A DNA stretch of 64,000 nucleotides from Riptortus pedestris (GCA_019009955.1 CM032229.1:7236001-7300000), one strand, 5' to 3'. Positions 22,501 to 33,977 are shown, numbered from the stretch's first letter. The notes: a model not told the origin generated them from the sequence alone. Program-made: numbers and translations.

Positions 22501-23290
22501 ATATTATAGGCAAATATGCACAGGATAAAAGTTGTTATATATAATTAATGTTGTCATTGGTATCAACGGAGACGGATGTCGCTGGCTGATGATCGAGTAC
22601 AGCTTTGAGCATGATGAACAGGAGTGAATTTGGAAAATTCGAGATGCATTCATTATTATCATTAATCGTTGGATCAAAAATTATTTATAATCAATCAAAT
22701 ATTACAAATTTCCTATAAATGTTGCTATGTTATAATTATGTTTCCTCTATTTTTAATAATGACAAAAATATTTAATTTTTTTGTTTTCAGCCTTCCCTAA
22801 ATTCCCCTCCTACTCATTAAGGGATTAAGGCCAACGCTTTAACTGACATGCCTAAACTGTGCCCTGCCAATTTGTTAGAAGCTTAAATACGAAATATTGT
22901 TTTCATTGAACTTTTCTGTGTGAGATACATTCGTCCTTAGGACCTCGGAAGTAATCACCGATGTCCAGGTCCTACAAGGGCTATAGCGCCTAGTAGTTAG
23001 TTACATTACATTGTAAGTATATTCTTTAGGTCCAAACGGTTTTATTCAGATCACAGATTCCGAGTCCTGGGAAAACCGCTGGAAACTGACATTTTCTCTA
23101 ATATTGCCTTAATTAAGTTATATTGTGGTAGCAATGTTATGAAGTAAGTAGGTCATATCAGATTAGTCGTCTACTTCTCTAAGGATAAATATTCAGATAG
23201 TTATCGAAGAGTTATTGGACTTTCTCATGCATGCCTGTAATTACTTATTGGGCCGGAGATAATTACAAAAAAAGTAACCGTTTTTTTAAT
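22501..23290. other. Mostly unassigned; family X scrap on the minus strand
   Basis: About 22780-22930 resembles the reverse of family X (cagccttccctaaattccc, gcttaaatacgaaatattgttttcat). Nothing else is assignable. Confidence 0.35.
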
Positions 23291-23297
23291 CGTTATA

Positions 23298-23600
23298 AAG
23301 AAAATTCCGTCACTCAGGACCCACGTAAACTAAGAAGATTTCCCACCTACGGATATTACACACTGGTGATCTCATCTCCACGTATTTTTTATATTTCTAT
23401 GGAAAATCCCTAGGAGTAAAAGGGGGGGGGGGATGTTGACTATCTAATACGATCTTTAGAGTTGAATAACATTGTTAAATATTGATTATGGTATAGAATC
23501 TAGTATCAAAATCTTAATTATTGACGTCATTGCACTATCTATGTGTATCCATCTCACAAAGTAAATGTTTTTTGAAAAACATGTTTGGAATTTAAGCCTC
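23298..23600 (+). repeat. Family X 5' fragment
   Basis: aaaattccgtcactcagg..cacgtaaactaagaagatttcccac, then cactggtgatctcatctccacgtatt, as in other 5' portions. The body then diverges. Confidence 0.65.
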
Positions 23601-24329
23601 GAATAAAATCCTGACCCATTTAAATGAGATGGACTATGTTAGACCCACGTGTACATCCAGCATACATACCACTCATTATTTTTTCGTTCATCTACTCCTT
23701 GTTGATCGTCATTGACTCATGGGGGTCCATATAGACCACGTTTGGTGGCTTCAGATTGCGTTGGAGGGGAGAGAAATAAGAGAAAAGATGTAAGGGACAC
23801 GGGATCAGAAGGTTGCGACAGGAAGAAAAGAGGCAGAGATTAGCGCATTAGGGGTCAGGAAAGAACCTAGAGTTGGAGGCGACACTCCAACCAGGAGTTC
23901 CCACTCAGTTTTCGGGGATGGAACAGATAATCTCTTGACAACTGCGCCCATTTATCAGGGGTGGTAGTAGTGGGGCTGTGATAACGCTGTGACCTACCGA
24001 GCCTACGCCGACACGAGGCTGACCTAGTGAAATGCCGACAATTCGCGGGATAATGGAAGAGTTTTGCTCCTGAAGCTTGGCCGAGAGAGTGTCGAAACCT
24101 CGCCGGTACATCTTCCTTTCAGCCAGCTCTTGCATCACTACTGCACCAACTCATAAATTTCTATAGCTTGCTTATTAAAGGTTTCACAAACCAGGAGAAT
24201 CTTTCAGCATTAAGTTGGAAAAACATAACCCTTCAAGAGGTTTTCGAAAACTTTATTCAAACCTCAACGCATCCTACCTCTACAAGTTCCACTGTAATCA
24301 TTACGTTACTGTACCGTTGACAACATATC
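23601..24329. other. No gene recognised
   Basis: The minus-strand ORF 23905-24138 (77 codons) has no motif that I recognise. The region is otherwise unassigned. Confidence 0.35.
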
Positions 24330-24524
24330 CCTTAAAGGAAATCAGCCATTGAGGTTGAACTCATAACGAGATTTTAGAAAACTTTCTTTAAATGCCCATC
24401 AATTCTACACAGGAAATGACGAAAATGAGGTCCGTAACACTGTGTGTAAGTATGACTGTTAATTCTCCAGCAGTCGAAATTTTTCTTTATTCTTTACCAA
24501 ACTCGATATTTAAACATTGTATGA

Positions 24525-24531
24525 GAAACTG

Positions 24532-24536
<5 letters not shown>
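24525..24536. repeat. LINE target-site duplication, 3' side
   Basis: gaaactgaaggt, repeated exactly at 33170-33181. Confidence 0.9.

Positions 24537-24613
<77 letters not shown>
24537..24613 (-). repeat. LINE poly(A) tail (77 T on + strand)
   Basis: An uninterrupted T run directly abutting the target duplication and the LINE 3' UTR. Confidence 0.95.
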
Positions 24614-27600
24614 CTGAGACACAGCTAAAGAAATAGAAGAAAAACTATCCTAAGAGACCTAAACTATCCTTACAACTATCTAACCTAGAAACTAAACCTA
24701 ACGACTAACCTAAGATAGAAAAGAAAAGTGCTTCTGGGCACCAGGTTTGCACTGAGAGGCTCCTTTCTCTATATCAGGGATATATTTTAAGGAGAGGATG
24801 AGGAGAGGGTGTAGGATTGTTTATTTATTATTTTTGTGAACTTTAAGGGTAGCTGGTATACCCCGTGGGATTAGAGGGTCAAGGAAAGAAGGAGAAAAGA
24901 GGAAAAGAGATAGGAGAAGAGGAGATGAGAAAACGAAAGGAAAGGTGGCCGATTGGCCGAATATTTAGGTTTTTATTTTTTGTTTATGTTTTATTTACAG
25001 TTTGTACAATATTTACATTTTTATTTACATATTTACAGTTGTTATGGTGGATCTGCAAGTTCTATGACGTTGACCTGTTGTATGCCGCCTTTCCCTTGCC
25101 AGTTCTGTGGCAGTGGTGGGGGAATGAGTGTGTTGTAGAGAGGGTTGGGTAAGGCTAGGGCAGCGTCAAAGAACTTTACATGCCTCTTCTTGATCGTCTG
25201 CGCCACGGTGTCCAGATTGAGGGTTTCTCGTATTAGGGTTTGGGGCTTATTGGATAGGGAGGTGTGTCTGACAATCTTACGGATTACTCCGTTTTGGAAG
25301 GATTGTAGACTGGTAAGGGAGGTTTTGGGAAGGAATTTGAGGAGGGGGGCTCCATAGAGGAGGGCAGGTTGTAGGACGCCTCTATAGATTAGGAGTTTGA
25401 GTCTCAGGGTAAGGTTGGGGGAGAGGAGGAGGTGTTTAAGGGAGTTGTAGCGAGTCCGGGTGTGTTTCAACTTCCGTTGAATGTGGGTGGAGAAACGTAG
25501 GTGGCGCTGTACGTGGACCCCTAGGTATGTGATGGTAGCTGCTATGGGGATTTGTGTGCCGTTAAGCGTGAAGTGTTTAGGGAGACGCCTTTTGTATTTG
25601 TAGAATGAGAATATAAGGCCGTCTGTTTTTGTGGGGTTGACTATTATGTTCCGGGCTAGGAGGCGGTCGGCTATATCTTGACAGGCGGCTTCTGCATAGG
25701 TGAGCGCTCTGGCGGGGTTCAGGGACGTGCTAGCTATTCCTATATCGTCTGCATAGGCGTAGATTTCGGCGTTCTTGTACTGTCGACCAACAATATCGGC
25801 GGTATATAGGGTGAAGAGGTGAGGGGAGAGGACGGCGCCCTGTGGGACACCGCATGGGAGGGATTTGGTTTGGGAAAGACTGTCTCCCACTTTCATTTGG
25901 AAAGTCCTGTCTTTTAGGAAGGAAAGGATGAGGGAATATAACTGCTCACGGCAGTTTAGTTGGCGGAGGATGGTTAGGAGGGTATTGTGGTCGACAGAGT
26001 CGAACGCCTTAGTACAATCTATGGAGACGAAGGCGGTAGCACGGTTTTGCCTGAGCCCGTTTGCCGCGTTGAGTTGTAGCCTAGCCAGGGGGTGAAGAGT
26101 GCATAGCCCTTTTCGAAAGCCTGTCTGCTCGTTGGGAATGAGGTTAGCCTCCTCACAGAAATCTAGAAGGTATTGGAGAATTACTTTCTCCAATATCTTC
26201 GAGACATGTGAGAGGAGGCTAATGGGGCGGTAATGCTCGGGAAGCGAGCCGTTTTTGTTGGGTTTCAAGAGGGGGACGACTATAGCATGCTTCCACTGCG
26301 CTGGGAAATGGCGGAGACGGAGGCAGGTGTTGAGGAGGTGGGTGAGGTAGGCGAGAGACTTCCGTGGAAGCTGGCGCAGGAGTACATATTGCACCCTGTC
26401 CAGACCAGGGGATTTACCTCCCTTGGTGCGACGGAGTATGGCAGAGAGCTGCCTGGGAGAGACGAACATGAAATTTCTTTCACGTTCCATCGTCTCAGGC
26501 GCCTCTCCGGAATTTGTGGTCCTAGACTGTGAGTCTGTCGACATATATGTCGCCAGCTCTTCAGCCTGGTCCTTAGTGTCCATCACATGTCTGTCAGCTT
26601 GGAGGAGCACTGATCTCCTCTTTGTTACTCTTGACTTTACTAGCTTCCAGAACTTGCGATGGTCACCGTGTATATTCCGGAGGGTTTCGTGCCATTCCGC
26701 CGTCTTCCACTGTCTCATGAGGGAACGGATTTGGGTGGTTAGGGAATTTATGATGGGACGGAGCGCAGGGTTGCCGGTGCGGAGCCAATTATTTTTAATA
26801 TTATTCCGTTGGGCTATGAGGGCTAGGATGTGTTTGGGGGGTGTCTTCAACGAGGGGGGTAACGGAGCAAATTTGGGGATCGAGCGGTCTGCCGCTTCGA
26901 TTATGATGGACGTGTACTCACTTATACTCTGTTCTAGGTGACGGGCATCTCTGATAGGAGAGATTGCCGGGGTGGTCTCGTACATGATCGACTTGTATAG
27001 TTTCCAGTCGGCCTTGTGGAACGAGTAGTTGGTCTTTTGGGGGACAGGAGGGCGGCCGAGCAGTTCATAAAGAACTGGTCGGTGATCCGACGTGACGAAG
27101 TCCAAGGCTGTACACCTCGTCACGACGTGGGGGATGCGGGTCAATAAAAGGTCAATAGTAGACACTATGGTTGGGGAGGCTCTAAAAGTGTGGGCATTTG
27201 GGTGCACAACGGTAAAGGCTGTCCTTGTGATCGCTGTGCCGGACGGGGTGACATTACTATTATTCCAGGAGGTGTGTCTGGCATTCATGTCACCGATAAC
27301 TAAGTGATTTCTGTGACGCTGTGAAAGACGTAGCAGTTGTTGAAAATGGATGACTCTAGCTCTGGGCCTTCTATATAGGCCGGTCAGCGGATAGGTTCGG
27401 TTCGCTAGCTTAACAAGGATAGTGACGACGTGGTATTGATTTTGTATCGGCTGTATTATAGGGTCTATGACCTTATATGGGGTGCCATATTTTAGCAGTA
27501 TTGCTACCCCGCCGTTTCTGTCGTTTACCACATCGTCACGTACTATGTTGTAGCCTCGAATCCAGAAAATATCCGTGGGCTTGAGGTGCGTGTCAGTCAG

Positions 27601-27634
27601 CACCGCGATGGTGGGGGAGAATTTAGCTAATAGA

Positions 27635-27753
27635 TGTAGAATAAAGAACAACACGTGCTGTCTCAACGAGCAACATTTATTAACTGAAGAATAAAAGATA
27701 AGCGAACATCTGTTTAACATAACCTTAACAACGAACATATGTTTACCACCACA
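27635..27753 (-). repeat. 3' LTR, 119 bp
   Basis: On the plus strand it starts tgtagaataaag and ends tttaccaccaca. It is identical by eye to 31894-32012. It is very short for an LTR. In sense orientation it includes AATAAA, usable as a polyadenylation signal. Confidence 0.93.
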
Positions 27754-27754
27754 T

Positions 27755-27765
27755 CCTCCCTTCTC
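27755..27765 (-). other. Polypurine tract
   Basis: The minus strand gagaagggagg directly precedes the 3' LTR, the expected plus-strand primer site. Confidence 0.7.
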
Positions 27766-27780
27766 GCTCCAAGAAGAAGA

Positions 27781-28895
27781 TTACTTGAATCTCTTCGGAG
27801 GTTTTACTTTTCTCCCGAATCTTGTTGTATAGCCTTCTGCATTATGACCTGATCCATCTTCAACATTCCCCTTTGTGTAGTCTTCTTTCGCCGAATCTTC
27901 TTGTCCATCATTCCCCTCAGTACCGTGCTCATTCTCCGGGTCTTGACATATTCCTTCCTCTCCCCCAGCTCCTCTACCCGAGGTTTTCGCTAAATCTTCA
28001 CCACTTAAAGGTACAACTCCACTTCCATTTTTATCCGAAATGGTTTGGTATGGCGGGTAGGGACCCCAATCTGTGACCAAATGCTTGTCGGATGGTACCA
28101 AAAATCTTCTATTTCGTCTGAATGTTCGACTTCCCGATTTTATTACATAGTCTCTATCGGTAACATACTTTTTAACCACAGTCCCATAACGCTTCAGATC
28201 TGTAATCCAAACTATTTGACCAGGTTCGAGGATCGAAAGTTCTGTTGCTCTGTGACGTCTATCAAAATAAAATTTTGTTTTCTGTTTTCCTCTATTATAT
28301 GAATCTTTATACTTGTCAAGGTTAGGCCAACCTGGATTCATCTTCTCAGGCAAGACAGGCAGAGTAGTCCGAATTTTCCTCCCAAACAACAATTCGGCTG
28401 GTGAATTGCCACATTCCAACGGAGTGGCTCGGTGAGCCAAAAGTCCTAAATAAGGGTCACTATTTTTATTCAGAATATTTTTGCATATCTGAACCGCCCT
28501 CTCTGCTTGACCATTAGACTGTGGAAAATGTGGACTTGATGTGATAATTCGGAAACCTAACTCTTCAGAAAATTTTATCATTTCAGCCGATACTAGTGGA
28601 GTATCATTATCGCATCTGAGGATCTTTGGGATTCCATGTCGCGAAAAAATAGATAAATAAGCGTTTTTTATGAATGCAGTTCCAGTTCGATCTATTGTAA
28701 TTAATTCAATAAATTTTGAAAAGTAATCTTGAATGCAAAGATACATTTTTCTATTATGCTTCAAAATGTCAGCTCCAACAACTTCCCATGGCCTGTCCGG
28801 AATGGGTTGTGGCCTTAATGGTTCTACAGGATTAGCTCTATGTTCGAGACACTTATGACAAGTCTCTACCATCTTCTTTACATCTGTGCTAATAT
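27781..28895 (-). pseudogene. Integrase portion of pol, out of frame with gag-pol
   Basis: Minus-strand frame with CHKC (second half of the HHCC zinc domain), the core catalytic triad in VVGADIL, LRCDND and NGQAERAV with 35 residues between the second and third (DD35E), and a basic C-terminal domain ending about 28 bases before the LTR. It normally forms the end of a gag-pol polyprotein; here a frameshift near 28890 separates it from the upstream frame. The role is insertion of the cDNA. The ATG at 28935 upstream of the shift is not a natural start. Confidence 0.9.
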
Positions 28896-31865
28896 GCCAG
28901 GCCACCAAACAGATTCCTTTACACGGGCCATACACTTGTTTACACCTAGGTGGCCACTATGAATTTGTGATAGTATTTCATTTCTTAGTTCATGAGGAAC
29001 ATATATCCTCGTCCCTCGTAAAATCAGGTCATTGACCCAAGCTAAATTTCCTCGTTCGGTGTAGAATTCTGTTTGGCGCAAACTTGACCAGTCTCCACTC
29101 AAAATAGCACGTTTAATGATGCAACTCAAATTGTCCTCTGCTATAGCTTTCCTAATAGCTTCTAATTTAGAATCTGAGCAAGGTAAGTCTGACATTATTG
29201 CACCTACAAACATATCTAACTCATCATTCAAAACATCTGTAACCTTCTGGGTACCGGCGTTGACTGGGGCTCTTGAGAGCGTGTCAGGAACCAAAAACGT
29301 TTTTCCCGATTCAAAATGCATTTTATAATCAAACTGCATCAACCTCATTCGAAATCTTTGCAGCCTAGGTGTGAGATCAGACAAAGGTTTCTGTCCTAAT
29401 ATTTGCAAGAGAGGCTTATGATCAGTGGCTAAGATGATTCTTTTTCCTATTATGTAGGATGAAAAACGCTCACAAGCCCACGTTAAGGCAAGAGCTTCTT
29501 TTTCAACTTGTGAGTATCTGGTTTCCGCATTGTTTAACATACGAGAAGCAAACTGGATAGGTTTCCAACGTTCATCTACTTTTTGTTCGATGACAGCCCC
29601 TAAACCAAAACTGGAAGAATCAGCACAGACCCGTGTATCCAAATTAGGGTCATAAAGGTGTAAAACCGGAGCCTTAAGCAATGCTTCTGTTATTGAAACA
29701 AAAACTTCTTCATGATTTTGAGACCAATGCCACTCATTTTTTGAAGATAAAAGATCATTAAGAGGCTTAAGCTGTTTAGAAAGATTTGGCAAAAATTTCA
29801 TCATATAATTTACCATTCCTAAAAATCGTCTCAGCTCACTTTGGTTTTTAGGCCTGGGAAACTCTTTTATTGCCTTGGTTTTTTCTGGGTCTGGCAATAC
29901 CTTCCCATTATCGATTATGTGCCCCAGAAATACTATTCTGGACTTTGAGAATTCGCACTTGGTAGGGTTCAGTGTTACACCTAATTCCATAAGCCTTTCA
30001 AGTACCATATCAAGCCTAACATCATGTTCCTCTTTAGTTCTCCCAAAAACACAAATATCGTCTATCAAGTTGACAACTCCCTCCATTCCCATTAATACCT
30101 GAAGCATTTTTCGTTGGAAATGTTCAGGGGCTGAAGAAATGCCAAAGGGTAAGCGCTTAAAATAATATCTTCCAAAAGGCGTAACAAAGGTTGTAAGTTT
30201 GGCCGTTCGTTCATCTAATCGCACCTGCCAGAAGCCACTATTTGTGTCCAGTTTCGAAAAGTACCTGGCGCCAGAAATCTGAGCCAATGTTTCCTCAACA
30301 GAGGGTAAAACTAAACGCTCTCTTTCCACGAATTGATTAAGAGCAGTGAAATCCACACAAAGCCGAACATCGCCTGATTTCTTTGGCACTACCACCATAG
30401 GAGAGCACCATTCAGTTGCTTCCGTAATCGGAGAAATAACACCGTTCTTTACCATACGATCAAGTTCGTCTTTGACTTTGGTCCTTAAGCTTACAGGAAT
30501 TCTGCGAGGGGTTACAACTGCAACGGGCGTTGCATTTTTCTTTAATTTAATATAATAAGGTTCACCAAAGCTTCCTAATCCATTAAATAATTTGGGGAAT
30601 TTTTTCCTTATGTCTAAAGAAACTTCATTTATTTGGCACAAGGAGAATGCGATTATACCACCTCTTCCTAAAAGTGGCTCATTCTGGCAGTTTAAAACAA
30701 ACAAGTCCTCTGAATGCGACATTCCCCCTGTTTCAAGCTTAACCTTCGAAACCCCTACTACTTTCAGCTTAGTATTATCAGGACCATTCAAACGAATTTT
30801 TGTGGGCCTCATTTCTAATCCAAGGCGTTCTGCATCCTTGTAACCTATACAACTGACATCTGCACCTGTATCTATTTTAAAGCGTACAAAATGGCGACCG
30901 TTAACCAACAGCTGGATAGTAAAAGGGTCAACTCGAATGCCCCTAGCAACGCTTTCTCCCACCGTAATAGAGCTAAGGCAATGATCTTGGTTAATTTGAA
31001 CAGCTGATTCTATTTCTCTTACATCACGTTTTGAGCCACAGAAAAGTTTAAAGTGGTTCTTAAGGCCACATCGAAAACATATTTTGCCACGTGCAGGACA
31101 ATTTTCAAAAGAATGATTCTTTAAAGACCCACATCGACCACATCTGGAAGTAACCTTGGAAAATTTGGTTAGATTACCACCGTCTTTAGACGCTCGATTT
31201 TCTCTCCTAGCTTCCATAACCTCCCCAGAATCTCTGTTAAACAATTCTTTTTGAGAATTTATTGCTTCTGACTGCCTAACCATCTCTTTGGCTTTAGTAA
31301 GGGTCAGACCTTCCTGAATCTGAAGATGTTTCGACAGCTGCTGATCCCGAATACCAGTAACTAGCTTAAGCAGTATCATATCCTCATGATATTTTCGACT
31401 CTCACAATCACTGCAAGCCCACTCGCATCTCTCCGACATTTTATGGAGGTCATTAATAAACTCATCTACCCTTTCATCAACAAATTGTTTTCTTTTTAGG
31501 AAAATTGCCCTATGATAAAATATATTTTTCTTAGTTTTAAAATATTCATTAAACTGCTTCACAACAGCATCATATGAAGTCCTAGCTTCGATATTCATCC
31601 CCATAGAGGTCAGCAGTTCCTCAGCGTCTGGCCCCATACAGTAAAGCAACATACTAATCTGTTGATCTTGCGATTTAGCAGATAGACCAGACGCCGAACG
31701 GAACATGGCAAACCGCTTGATCCAGGCACTCCATGACTGCGGATCCTGTACATCAAATATATCTGGAGGTTTTACCTGGTAAGAATTGCCGCTTCGCATA
31801 CCAGCCTCATGTGTAGACAGCACAGAGGACAAAATGTCCTTCAACATCTCTGGTGAAACCGCCAT
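28878..31865 (-). pseudogene. gag-protease-RT-RNase H polyprotein, truncated in integrase
   Basis: From the ATG at 31865 (MAVSPEMLKD) the frame runs 995 codons. Gag carries PPDIFDVQDPQSWSAW. Two zinc knuckles follow (CGRC..H..NC, CFRC-x4-H-x4-C; about 31145-31040), then the protease (KIDTGADVSCIG). RT has WCSPMVVVPKK, FSKLDTNSGFWQ and catalytic NLIDDICVFG, where the first residue of the usual Y-x-D-D is Leu. RNase H has CADSSSFGLGA. The frame ends in the integrase zinc domain (HSGHLGVNK, VWWPG) at a TAA 28878-28880 caused by a small indel. Upstream codons from 31997 are LTR-derived and not the start. With the shift the element makes no whole integrase. Confidence 0.92.
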
Positions 31866-31874
31866 CACCTTTAT

Positions 31875-31893
31875 CAGTTTACACCTGACACCA
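31875..31893 (-). other. Primer binding site (tRNA-Leu-like)
   Basis: Directly inside the 5' LTR the minus strand starts tggtgtcagg. The first nine bases complement a tRNA ending ctgacacca, an end I recall for some tRNA-Leu; the tRNA identity is from memory. Confidence 0.6.
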
Positions 31894-32012
31894 TGTAGAA
31901 TAAAGAACAACACGTGCTGTCTCAACGAGCAACATTTATTAACTGAAGAATAAAAGATAAGCGAACATCTGTTTAACATAACCTTAACAACGAACATATG
32001 TTTACCACCACA
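31894..32012 (-). repeat. 5' LTR, 119 bp
   Basis: Identical by eye to 27635-27753. Since the two LTRs of one insertion start identical, this points to a recent insertion or later gene conversion. Confidence 0.93.
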
Positions 32013-32087
32013 TCAGCACCACTTCAAGCTCGGACTGGCGGATGATTGCTCCATTCACGTTGAAATTGAGTATGGAGTAGGGGCGGG

Positions 32088-33168
32088 TCATTTTTTGGAC
32101 AGAGTATTTGTGAGTACTGACAATAGTTTTGTCATGGTTTCGACGACTTCTGTCATTTTTGATGACAATTCGGCGGCCCACGCGGGGGGGGGCACTTTGG
32201 GTGTGATAATTTGGGGTGGGGGGCTGAGCTGCAGAGTGGGTAGCTTGGTGGGGTGGCTCGAAGAGGGTCTGTGAAGCGGGGTTACGAGCAGTCCAGGCAT
32301 TCGACGTGGGGGCTGGGGCAGGTATATATTTGGTTGACCGGCGCTGCTTGATCTGTTCGACCAGTTCTACCCGGACCGGGCACCCTCTGAAGGAGGCTGG
32401 GTGGGACAATTTGCAGTTGGCGCATTGTAGGTTGTTTGCCTGCCTGTCGCATTGGGAGACATCGTGCCCGCCTGCACATCGAACACATTTAATTTCCTGG
32501 CGGCAATATCGTTTAGTGTGTCCGTGTTTCTGACATCTAAAACATTGGGGAATATTTTGAGATGGTTTATAAGGCTTAACGCGGACACGAATGTGGTCTA
32601 TGTGGACTAGATTTTTGATGTGGTCGGTAGGGTCATAATTTGGGCTGAAAGTCACGAGAATTGGCTCGATATCCCGTTTTGCTCCTGTGCTATCAGTCCT
32701 TTGCATACGGCGGACGTCAATTAAATTTGGGTGGCTGAGGGCCTGGTGTATTGACTCGAGGGGGTGTTCTAGGTCGAGACCTAGAATTAGGAACTTTTTG
32801 TTAGTTTTGGTTCCTCTAGGGGCATACGTAAAATATTTTACTTCCCTCTGTGGGAGTTGGAATAGTTCTATTATTGTGTTATAGGTGGACATGTCGGGAG
32901 AGAAAATTTTTATTTGTTCTGCATTTGTCCGTATGGAGAAGTCGGTGTTTACGACTTGTTTTATGTGGGCGGCAAGGGAGGAGGGGTTGTAATCAGCCCG
33001 GGACAGAACTATCGGTGGGGGGGTTGGCGGCTTTGCTAGCGGGGCAAATGGGTTAGAGGTCTTGGTCGGTGGTGCTGGGGGCGGGGGGGCTACTGAGGGG
33101 ATGTGTCCCGTCTTACGGGATTTCCCTCTGGACACGACGATGAATCCGTCATTGTCCAGTTCCCTTTT
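32088..33168 (-). pseudogene. LINE ORF1 gag-like protein, 5' shortened and frameshifted
   Basis: Open from the element's 5' edge with DGFIVVSRG near the N-terminus; no in-frame ATG remains. A proline-rich segment (APPPPAPPTKT) is followed by an RNA-binding region and three zinc knuckles: CFRC..H..YC, CVRC..H.VSQC and CANC..H.ASFRGC, at about 32550-32390. A run of nine C (plus strand G, 32184-32192) shifts frame. In the other frame the natural end (TEVVETMTKLLSVLT) closes at TGA 32088-32090, overlapping the ORF2 ATG by two bases (ATGA). In the unshifted frame ORF1 instead reads straight into ORF2. Expected role: RNA-binding RNP protein for the LINE. Confidence 0.88.
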
Positions 33169-33560
33169 CGAAACTGAAGGTCAAGTTCGTTGACAGCAGA
33201 AATTGAACCTCTGGGAAGGGGGGAGGTAGTTTACAGGGGGGAATTTCGAAAATTCCAAATATCTCCGTTCTTATGAGTCGGATCGAAAACTTGTATAGAA
33301 GCAATATTATTGCTCATTAAATTGTCTATAAATATTGTTCTATACTTTAAATCTTTATCTTGAATACTAATTACAATAAAGCACTTTTACGCATTTACCT
33401 TCAGTAAACCCCACACTCCGACTTACGTTCAGCATGTGCCATTTTACTCTAAGCTTAAATCCCAAACATTGTATTCAAGAGACTTTTATTATGCGAGAAC
33501 CATGCAAATTCGTTGTTTGGTGGCGTCATCAGTTAAGATTGTACATTCTGGTTTCGAAAA

Positions 33561-33769
33561 TGTTTATTTGACCTGTACCACACTGGATATTTAACCGTTT
33601 CAGTGAACACTGAAGATCATATTTGTCATGGGCAGAAATCGGAGGAAATTCAAAATATTTCTTTCTTTATGAGCGGCATCATAAATAGTTATAGAACCAT
33701 TCTTCTTATACTATTGATGAACTGCAATTGTTCAATTAATTTTTTTTAACTTAAGTATTAAGCGATTCA
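33561..33769 (-). repeat. Family X-related scrap
   Basis: Blocks gaacactgaagatcatatttg, cagaaatcggaggaaattcaaaatattt and gcatcataaatagttatagaacca occur again at 39540-39650 on the other strand. They are probably a divergent family X body. Confidence 0.55.
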
Positions 33770-33898
33770 TTAGCAGATTTCCCTCAAGGGAAATCAGCTA
33801 TTGAGATTGTACTCATGACGCGATTTTTGAAAGTTTTCTTCAAATGTCCATCGATCCTACCCAGAAGATGACGAAAATGAGGTCCGCTCAAAATTATA

Positions 33899-33977
<79 letters not shown>

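Larger units (their letters stand above)
27635..32012 (-). mobile_element. Ty3/gypsy-type LTR retrotransposon
   Basis: A 4378-bp element on the minus strand inside the LINE ORF2. Its two 119-bp LTRs are identical by eye, with TG..CA ends. It encodes gag-protease-RT-RNase H-integrase in Ty3 order and no envelope. The flanks (ataga before 27635, tcagc after 32012) do not form a target duplication. The overall protein type resembles the K02A2.6-like/Mag group often seen in arthropods; that grouping is from memory. Confidence 0.95.
25042..32091 (-). pseudogene. LINE ORF2 endonuclease-reverse transcriptase, split by LTR insertion
   Basis: ORF2 begins at the ATG 32089-32091 (MTRPYSILNFNVNG, start of an AP-type endonuclease). 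It is cut at 32013 and resumes below 27635 with FSPTIAVLTDTHLK, GGVAILL, VIGDMNARHTSWNN and SDHRPVLYEL, the endonuclease active-site blocks. The RT follows: GKSPGLDRVQ, YRPISLLSHVSKILEK, FVSIDCTKAFDSVDH, CGVPQGAVLSPHLF, catalytic AYADDIGIA, YLGVHVQRHLRFS and LLIYRGVLQPALLYG. It stops at TAA 25042-25044. Apart from the insertion no stop breaks the 860-codon downstream part. It would act in target-primed reverse transcription. The insertion abolishes the intact product. Confidence 0.93.
24537..33169 (-). mobile_element. Jockey-like LINE, almost full length, hosting an LTR element
   Basis: Minus-strand non-LTR retrotransposon with a gag-like ORF1, an endonuclease-RT ORF2, a 3' UTR of about 430 bp and a poly(A) tail seen as 77 T at 24537-24613. 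The exact 12-bp duplication gaaactgaaggt flanks it (24525-24536 and 33170-33181). Without the LTR element at 27635-32012 it would be about 4255 bp. It lacks the ORF1 initiation codon: the 5' end falls only a few codons before the conserved ORF1 N-terminus, so reverse transcription stopped just short of full length. The long pure tail suggests a fairly recent insertion. Confidence 0.95.
24330..33560 (-). repeat. Family X copy split by the nested LINE
   Basis: The 3' end lies at 24330-24536 (ggaaatcagccattgaggtt, aggaaatgacgaaaatgaggtcc, ttaccaaactcgatatttaaa). The copy resumes at 33170 with caagttcgttga, then gaaaattccaaatatctccgtt and tatcttgaatactaat. The two halves join exactly across the 12-bp duplication, showing that the LINE landed in a pre-existing family X copy. 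Confidence 0.85.

Noticed and set aside
24865..26941. Plus-strand ORFs of 70-172 codons opposite the LINE
   Set aside because: Shadows of ORF2 on the other strand, with no motifs of their own.
27700..27738. ATG at 27738 as the start of an 898-residue LINE ORF2
   Set aside because: The first 35 codons come from the LTR and were joined to the LINE frame by the insertion. The real ORF2 start is 32091.
31890..31997. ATG at 31997 as the start of gag-pol
   Set aside because: It lies within the 5' LTR; the natural start after the primer binding site is 31865.
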